Assembly (NCBI GenBank): GCA_012729015.1
Contig: JAAYDY010000019.1
Location: 1-64,000, forward strand
Length of the DNA: 64,000 nucleotides
Reading direction: 5' to 3'
Origin: Phycisphaerae bacterium
Lineage (GTDB): Bacteria; Planctomycetota; Phycisphaerae; FEN-1346; JAACEH01
Shown here: piece by piece, positions 58,876 through 64,000 of the stretch
Layout of the letters: each line of letters starts with the position of its first letter
Numbering within the stretch: the first letter of the stretch is position 1
Notes under the pieces: generated by a model
Seen by the model: the letters and a program-made list of their open reading frames with translations, nothing else
Told to the model about the DNA's origin: nothing
The model's database searches: none
Made by a program: the position numbers and the translations under genes

Positions 58876-59958
58876 ATGAACAGACGCTTCACATATTCGA
58901 TGCTGATTGCCGCGATGATCGCGGCGCTGACGAGCGGGACGGTCCTGGCCGACAGCATCAGGAACAGCGCCGGGATCAACTATGCGGGGCGGGTTCGCGG
59001 CCTCAGCCCCGAGGGCGTCGTGATCGACGTCAGCGGCAGCGCGAGGACGTTTGCGTACGCCGAGATCGCGAAGCTGGCGGTGGACGAGGCGCCGGACCTG
59101 GGGAAGGCCGAGGATCTGCTGAACTCGGGCGAGGCGGCCGAGGCGGCCAAGCTGTATGCGAAGGTGCGCGACAAGGGCGGGTCGGCGTGGCTGAAGCATT
59201 TTGTGGATGCGCGGCTCGTGAGGTCGTACGACGAGTCGAAGCAGTTCTACCGGGCGGTCAAGGCGATGATCTCGCTGTGTGCGATGCAGTCGCCGCTGGC
59301 GTCGCAGGTGGGGCAGCCGTCGCCGCTGGCCAAGGGCAGCGCGGACAACCAGTCGTCGCTGAAGGAGATTGAGCAGGCCTTGGCTACGGTTCCGGCGGGC
59401 GCGTTCGCGGATCGGCTGAAATCGCTGCGGATCAACATTCTGATGGTGGAAGGCAACCCGGCAGAGATTCTCGGACTGGTTGAGGAGCAGTTGAAGAGCC
59501 CGGACGTGTCGGTGCGCAAGCAGGCCCGGATCAAGCATTTCCAGATCCTGTTGGACCTGAACCGCGTGGACGACGCCGGGCGGAGCCTGGAGCAGGCCGG
59601 CGACGATCTGGACAATTCCGAGCGTCAGCCGCTGATGTACTACATTGAAGGTCGCAGGCTCTATGCGAAGGCCGAGGCGGCGCGCAAGGCGGCCGAAGGC
59701 AAGCCGGACCAGCCGGCGGACGAGCGGGACTATCTTCGTGCGGCGTTGAAATTCATGCGTCTGCCGGTGCTTTACAGCCTGGCGCAGAAGGATCTGGCGG
59801 CGGAATCGCTGGTCTGGGCGGCGCGTGCGATGCAGAAGGCGGGCGCCCCGGCCCAGGAGGTCGGGACGGTGCTGGACGAGGCGGTGCGGAAGTTTCCGAA
59901 CACGCGCGGGTCGGACATGGCGCACAAGATGATGGAAGACATGGGCGGCGGTTCCTGA
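58876..59958 (+). CDS. Exported helical-repeat (TPR-like) protein
   Basis: A 360-aa exported protein. The signal peptide ends around TVLA (residue 25), using the ATG at 58876; two GTG codons at 58855 and 58858 are alternatives. After a short beta hairpin (VRGLSPEGVVIDVSG), the rest is alpha-helical repeats with Ala/Leu periodicity (LNSGEAAEAAKLYAKVRDK; RVDDAGRSLEQAGDDL), consistent with TPR-like solenoid. It lies between the vWA gene and ExbB, so it may be a periplasmic partner of the energy-transducing complex. Confidence 0.75.
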   Translation: MNRRFTYSMLIAAMIAALTSGTVLADSIRNSAGINYAGRVRGLSPEGVVIDVSGSARTFAYAEIAKLAVDEAPDLGKAEDLLNSGEAAEAAKLYAKVRDKGGSAWLKHFVDARLVRSYDESKQFYRAVKAMISLCAMQSPLASQVGQPSPLAKGSADNQSSLKEIEQALATVPAGAFADRLKSLRINILMVEGNPAEILGLVEEQLKSPDVSVRKQARIKHFQILLDLNRVDDAGRSLEQAGDDLDNSERQPLMYYIEGRRLYAKAEAARKAAEGKPDQPADERDYLRAALKFMRLPVLYSLAQKDLAAESLVWAARAMQKAGAPAQEVGTVLDEAVRKFPNTRGSDMAHKMMEDMGGGS

Positions 59959-60028
59959 GTATCGACAGGGGCGCGCGCATCCGTTGGAAGAATCAGGCAC
60001 GGCTTTTCTTTGGAGGCAGGAGCGACTC

Positions 60029-60793
60029 ATGGCGAAGAAATGGTTGAAAACGGCTGGTATGGTGGCCTTGCTGATGCTGGTCCTGGCCCCCGTGGTGATG
60101 GCCCAGGACGAAGAACCGGAGATGGTGAAGCAGAGCTTCTTCTTCGTGATCAAGGAGGCCACGTTCTCGTCGGTGATCGGTTTCATCGACATTTTCCTGA
60201 TCTTCCTCGGCTCGATCGCGGGCATCGCCCTGATCATCGAGCACGCGCTGACGATCCGTCGCGACGTGATGCTGCCGGAACTGACCGTGGCGCAGATCAA
60301 GACGATGTTCGACGAGCGTCGGTTCCGCGAGGCGCTGGAGTTCTGCGAGAACGATCCGTCGTTCGTCGCGAGCGTGATTCACGCGGGCCTGATCGAGGCG
60401 GCCAACGGCTACCCGGCGATGGAGAAGGCCATGGGCGACGCCGCGGAGGAGCGTGCGGCGCGGCTGTTCCGTAAGATCGAGTACCTCAACCTGCTGGGCA
60501 ACGTGTGCCCGATGCTCGGGCTGTTCGGCACCGTGTACGGCATGATGGAGGCCTTCAGCACGATCGCCTCCAAGGGCGGGACCGCGAGCCCGGCCGACCT
60601 GGCCGCAGGTATCATGGTGGCCTTGTTCAGTACGTTCCTGGGTCTGCTTGCGGCCATTCCGGCCCTGGTCGGCTATGCCATCTTCAAGGGGCGCATCGAC
60701 CAGCTCAGCATCGAGGCGACGCTGGTGGCCGAGGAACTGCTGGCCAACTTCAAGCCGAACCGTCCGGTGCAGCAGCAGGCGAAGCAGGCGTAA
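60029..60793 (+). CDS. MotA/TolQ/ExbB proton-channel family protein
   Basis: A 254-aa inner-membrane protein. AGGAG lies 7 nt before the ATG. Signal-like first helix, then a second helix (FIDIFLIFLGSIAGIALIIEH), a long cytoplasmic loop, and two further helices (NVCPMLGLFGTVYGMMEAF and IMVALFSTFLGLLAAIPAL). The pattern GLFGTVYGMMEAF is the ExbB/TolQ signature. With an ExbD partner it forms a proton-conducting motor. Three ExbD-type genes follow. Confidence 0.9.
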   Translation: MAKKWLKTAGMVALLMLVLAPVVMAQDEEPEMVKQSFFFVIKEATFSSVIGFIDIFLIFLGSIAGIALIIEHALTIRRDVMLPELTVAQIKTMFDERRFREALEFCENDPSFVASVIHAGLIEAANGYPAMEKAMGDAAEERAARLFRKIEYLNLLGNVCPMLGLFGTVYGMMEAFSTIASKGGTASPADLAAGIMVALFSTFLGLLAAIPALVGYAIFKGRIDQLSIEATLVAEELLANFKPNRPVQQQAKQA

Positions 60794-60803
60794 GGCGGCT
60801 CGT

Positions 60804-60833
60804 GCCGCCCCTGCCCCCTGGGGGCGGGGCGGC
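60804..60833 (+). other. GC-rich intercistronic hairpin between exbB-like and exbD-like genes
   Basis: Stem GCCGCCCC/GGGGCGGC with inner GCCCC/GGGGC and a bulged T. It begins 11 nt after the ExbB-type stop. The gap to the next gene is 135 bp, long for this operon. It could reduce downstream expression, fitting the ExbB excess over ExbD in known complexes. Confidence 0.55.
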
Positions 60834-60928
60834 ATGGCTATGCTCTCAGGCTCGCACGGGGGCCGACCGACGCGGACGCATGGGGCGTCCGGACGACACT
60901 CCGAGGCGAGCGACGAAGGGAGACGGCA

Positions 60929-61465
60929 ATGGCAACGATTAAGTCGAGAGCCGGTGGCGGCGTGGGGTTCAACATGACCCCGATGATCGACATCGTGTTC
61001 AACCTGATCATCTTCTTCATGCTGGTCAGCCAGTTCTACCGGCTGGAGGTCGAGGAGGTCAAGTTGCCTCCGGCGAGCAAGGCCGACCCGCACAAGGAGA
61101 CGTTGCAGGACTACACGCAGTTGGTGGTGAACATTGTGCCGCCGACGAATCCGCAGGACAAGGCGACACGCGTCGTGATTGGCGGCAAGACGATCGTGAC
61201 GTTCGTCGACGGCGGGGATCCGCCGGCGATGGATCCGCTGATCGACCTCTTGAAGTCGCGTCATGAAGCGGTGACGGCGAACAAGCAGAAGCCGCTGAAC
61301 GTGATCTGTCGTGCGGGCGAAGAAGTGACCTACGACATCGTCGGGTCGGTGATGATCGCGACGAGCAAGGCCGGGATCAAGAACTGGTGGGTTCAGGCAG
61401 CTCGTCCTCCGGCCAAGGGCGGCCGCGAGATCAGGGAATTCCTGGGTGTAGCGAACGGTTCGTAA
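60929..61465 (+). CDS. ExbD/TolR-family protein 1
   Basis: A 178-aa single-helix protein. The motif GFNMTPMIDIVFNLIIFFML holds the conserved Asp21 that carries protons in ExbD/TolR. A periplasmic domain follows, with an Ile/Val beta pattern. It has a longer linker than the next two copies and a distinct C-terminus (VANGS). GAAGGGAG precedes the ATG. Part of the proton-driven complex with the upstream ExbB-type protein. Confidence 0.88.
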   Translation: MATIKSRAGGGVGFNMTPMIDIVFNLIIFFMLVSQFYRLEVEEVKLPPASKADPHKETLQDYTQLVVNIVPPTNPQDKATRVVIGGKTIVTFVDGGDPPAMDPLIDLLKSRHEAVTANKQKPLNVICRAGEEVTYDIVGSVMIATSKAGIKNWWVQAARPPAKGGREIREFLGVANGS

Positions 61466-61477
61466 GGGAGCCAGACC

Positions 61478-61945
61478 ATGAAACCTCCGGGAGGAAGACA
61501 TCGGGGACAGGGGAAGATGGAAATCCAGATGACCCCGATGATTGACATCGTATTCAACCTGATCATCTTCTTCATCCTGATGCCGTCGTTCGAGGCGAAG
61601 GAGGGCTACCTGCCCTCGAACCTGCCGAGCGACACGGGCACGCAGAGCGCCGAGCGGAAGGATCTGAACAAGCTGCGGATCGACATTTACCATGTCGAGC
61701 CGTATCCGGAGAAGAAGAAGGAAGCGCGAGTCGTGCTGAACGGCGAGCCGATGAACGACTACGCGGAGCTGCGCAAACGTCTGCGAGAGACGCGCCGCGC
61801 CCTGTCGGAGCAGGGTCGGGACATCGAGAAGGTGCCCGTGGTGATCTCTCCGGACCAGGTGGTGTGGCAGTTGCATGTGGTGGCGGTATTCGACTCGGCG
61901 ATTGACGCCGGGTTCAAGGACATCCAGTTTACGGTTCCGAAGTAG
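61478..61945 (+). CDS. ExbD/TolR-family protein 2
   Basis: A 155-aa ExbD/TolR protein. Asp23 lies in QMTPMIDIVFNLIIFF. The periplasmic domain ends in FKDIQFTVPK. It starts 12 bp after ExbD-1, with AAGGGAG upstream. The next gene is a near relative with the same ending, so they arose by recent duplication. Two or more ExbD subunits per complex are normal; three separate genes are not. Confidence 0.88.
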   Translation: MKPPGGRHRGQGKMEIQMTPMIDIVFNLIIFFILMPSFEAKEGYLPSNLPSDTGTQSAERKDLNKLRIDIYHVEPYPEKKKEARVVLNGEPMNDYAELRKRLRETRRALSEQGRDIEKVPVVISPDQVVWQLHVVAVFDSAIDAGFKDIQFTVPK

Positions 61946-62037
61946 TCTGTTCGGAGCCGCACCGGGCGCGATGGCACGGCACCGGGTCCGGTCGATTAGC
62001 GAAGTCTCTCCAACAGGGCTGAGCCCAGGAGGTCGCT

Positions 62038-62496
62038 ATGACACCGGCACGCGAGGGCGGGCAGCGAAGGGGTCGGATGGGGTTGCAGATGACCCCGATG
62101 ATCGACATCGTGTTCAACCTGGTGATCTTTTTCATGCTGATGCCGTCGTTCGAGGCCGGCGACGGCTTCCTGCCGACCAACCTGCCCTCGGGTCTGGGGC
62201 CCGGGGGGGATGCCCCGACCCGGGGGTGGCGGCTGGATCTGCATCATGTGGAACCATGGCCCGATTGTCGGCACGAGGCGCGTATCGTGTTCTGCGGCGA
62301 GCCGGTGGCCGATTACGGCGCGCTGAGAGAGCGGCTGAGGCAGACGCGACGTGAGGCCGACGGCGTGGAAGCGCTGTCCGGCGAGCCGCTGATCATCGCG
62401 CCCGATCAGGTGGTGGAGCACCGCCACGTGGTGGCGGCGTTCGACGCCGCCGTCGATGCCGGGTTCAAAGACATCCGCTTCACGGTCCCGAAGTGA
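62038..62496 (+). CDS. ExbD/TolR-family protein 3
   Basis: A 152-aa ExbD/TolR protein. Asp23 is in QMTPMIDIVFNLVIFF, and the C-terminus DAGFKDIRFTVPK matches copy 2. The middle differs (Pro/Gly-rich loop with LPSGLGPGGDAPTRGW). AGGAGG precedes the ATG. Likely an alternative or added subunit of the same complex. Confidence 0.88.
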   Translation: MTPAREGGQRRGRMGLQMTPMIDIVFNLVIFFMLMPSFEAGDGFLPTNLPSGLGPGGDAPTRGWRLDLHHVEPWPDCRHEARIVFCGEPVADYGALRERLRQTRREADGVEALSGEPLIIAPDQVVEHRHVVAAFDAAVDAGFKDIRFTVPK

Positions 62497-62572
62497 GCCG
62501 CCGCGAAGTGCGGGGCGGCGAGCGGGCGGGTCGCGAGTGCGGCGAGCGACCAGGCGAGAGAAGGAGAAGCAC

Positions 62573-64000
62573 ATGACGTTTCGTCGCGGCTTGCTATGCG
62601 TGGTGTTCTGCGGGACGGCGATGCTGGCGTCCGACGCGCTGGTCCTGGCGCAGTCGGGCCGGGAAGAGGCCTTCGCCAAGGGCCTCCAGCGCCGGGCCCT
62701 GTACCGCCTTCTGGAGCAGTATCTTGAGGAACAGGAGGCCTCGGGCGGCGATCCGCTGCTGATCAAGGAACAGCAGGCCGCGTTGCACGACGTGCAGGCC
62801 CAGCAGTCGGGCGACGAGCGCGAGCGCGACAAGCTGTTCGGCAAGGCCAAGCAGCGGTACCGCGAGCTGATCGACGCCGTGGCGAAGCGCGCCGGCGACG
62901 AGAACGACACCAAGGCGAAGACGGGCCTGCGACTCAGGGTGCTGAACCTCAAGCTTTCGCTGGCGCAGATGATCTGGCAGCGCGAGGCGTTCAATCAGCT
63001 CAATTACCTGGAAATCACCAACAAGCAGCGAGGCAACCGCGAGAAGATCGCCCGGCTGATGCGCGAGGCGACGGACCTGTTCTTCGAGATCTACAACGAG
63101 TCGTCGACGTGGTCGGCCGAATTGGAAAAGTCGCCGGAGTTCGACGCGACGGCGTTCGCCGAGACCGAGCAGTTGAAGGAGTATTCGACGTACCAGATGG
63201 CCTGGACGTCGTATTACCTGGCCTATGCCCTGCCTGAAGGGGACAAGGATCGCGAGGGACTGCTGAAGGACGCGATCGCCAAGTTCACGAACTTCGCCAA
63301 GCGCGAGGACGATTTCCAGGCCAAGTGGGAATCGTTCAAGGGCATCGGGATGTGCTACCGGGAACTCGGCGACGCGACTCAGGCCGTGGAGAACCTGCGC
63401 AAGGCGCTGAACGAGAAGGTGCTGAGCAACCCGGACCTCGTTCCGTTCTGCATCACGGTGCACTACGAGATTGCCCAGACGTACCTGGCCGGCGGCAAGT
63501 TCGCCGAGGCGCGGCAGGCCGTGGAGGAGCTGCGCAAGTGGAACCCGGAAGGGCTGAAAGAGTCGTTCCACGGTCAGCACCTGTTGCCGCTGCTGGACGC
63601 CCGGATCACGCTGGCCGAGGGTCAGACCGATCCGGCGAAGCGCGAGGCCGGTCTGGAGATGATGCGGCAGTTGTGGCTTCGCGGCGGGATCTGGACGGAA
63701 CTGGTGGCCTCCGAGGTCGGGAAGCTGATTGCCAAGAAGGACATGGCCGATCTGAAGCCGTTTGAGATCTGGATTGTCGCGTCCGAGGCGTTCACGGGGG
63801 AGAAGTACGAGGAAGCGGCCAAGTACTTCGAGCAGTACGTGAAGATCGTGCCGACCAGCGATCCGACGCACCCGGTGGCCAAGTACAACCTGGCGCGCTG
63901 CTACGACAAGCTGTCGGAGAAGCTCGATGGAAGCGCGAAGGAACGGCTGATGATCATGTCGGCCAACGGGTTCCAGGAGATCGCCGAGAAGTTCCCGACG
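62573..64000 (+). CDS. Exported TPR-like protein, partial (runs off window end)
   Basis: Open for 476 codons to the last base, with no stop, so the gene continues beyond the window. AAGGAG lies 7 nt before the ATG. A signal peptide ends near LVLA (residue 26). The body is alpha-helical with TPR-like pairs (GMCYRELGDATQAVENLRKA; IAQTYLAGGKFAEARQAVEE; YEEAAKYFEQYVKIVP). It is the last visible gene of the vWA/Exb operon, and another periplasmic helical-repeat component like 58876-59958. Confidence 0.8.
   Translation, partial: MTFRRGLLCVVFCGTAMLASDALVLAQSGREEAFAKGLQRRALYRLLEQYLEEQEASGGDPLLIKEQQAALHDVQAQQSGDERERDKLFGKAKQRYRELIDAVAKRAGDENDTKAKTGLRLRVLNLKLSLAQMIWQREAFNQLNYLEITNKQRGNREKIARLMREATDLFFEIYNESSTWSAELEKSPEFDATAFAETEQLKEYSTYQMAWTSYYLAYALPEGDKDREGLLKDAIAKFTNFAKREDDFQAKWESFKGIGMCYRELGDATQAVENLRKALNEKVLSNPDLVPFCITVHYEIAQTYLAGGKFAEARQAVEELRKWNPEGLKESFHGQHLLPLLDARITLAEGQTDPAKREAGLEMMRQLWLRGGIWTELVASEVGKLIAKKDMADLKPFEIWIVASEAFTGEKYEEAAKYFEQYVKIVPTSDPTHPVAKYNLARCYDKLSEKLDGSAKERLMIMSANGFQEIAEKFPT

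Overview
The window is high-GC bacterial DNA with about 33 protein genes and no rRNA, tRNA, CRISPR array, transposase or integrase that I can see. The family mix points to the PVC superphylum, most likely a planctomycete: two PEP-CTERM proteins, a type I dockerin on a large Ig/PKD surface protein, a DUF1571 lipoprotein, a DUF4159 protein with an alpha-toroid front end, long sodium:solute symporters, and many palindromic intergenic repeats. This assignment is inferred from gene content; no marker gene confirms it.

Layout. 57-5589 (minus): two paralogous SSS sodium symporters and a SAM methyltransferase. 5933-10632 (plus): a GT2 glycosyltransferase with a DUF2304 partner, then a large beta-helix exported protein. 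10953-31844 (minus): a secretome region with a dockerin protein, sialate O-acetylesterase, transglutaminase-like protein, DUF4159 protein, PanB, a PLP aminotransferase, two proteins of an unrecognised exported family, and two tandem PEP-CTERM proteins. 32516-45901: a GntR/LacI-type regulator, MATE and MFS transporters, an M42 aminopeptidase, two glycoside-hydrolase-like proteins and a U32 (RlhA-like) protein.

46058-56234 (plus) is a closely spaced biosynthetic cluster: a FabZ-like dehydratase, a long acyl carrier protein, a second FabZ-like dehydratase, a ketosynthase that has lost all three catalytic residues, an intact ketosynthase, an alpha/beta hydrolase, a GH3-type acyl-adenylating enzyme, DUF1638, an O-methyltransferase-like protein and a DUF362/2x[4Fe-4S] protein. 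It looks like a type II polyketide/fatty-acid line with an alpha/beta ketosynthase pair, and it is the best candidate here for an undescribed pathway. 56317-57237 is a DUF1571 lipoprotein. 57777-64000 is an envelope-energisation operon: zinc-ribbon/vWA protein, periplasmic repeat protein, ExbB/TolQ, three ExbD/TolR and a TPR protein cut by the window end.

The non-coding DNA is unusually structured. Three exported-protein genes share a promoter architecture (TTGNNN, exactly 17 bp, CATAATTAA) lying 280-302 bp before the start codon. Two genes end in the same three-hairpin cassette, with compensatory stem changes and a terminal U-tract. A 116-bp four-hairpin element occurs twice in inverted orientation with one loop flipped. 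Together these suggest long 5' leaders and structured 3' ends are a regular part of gene expression in this organism.
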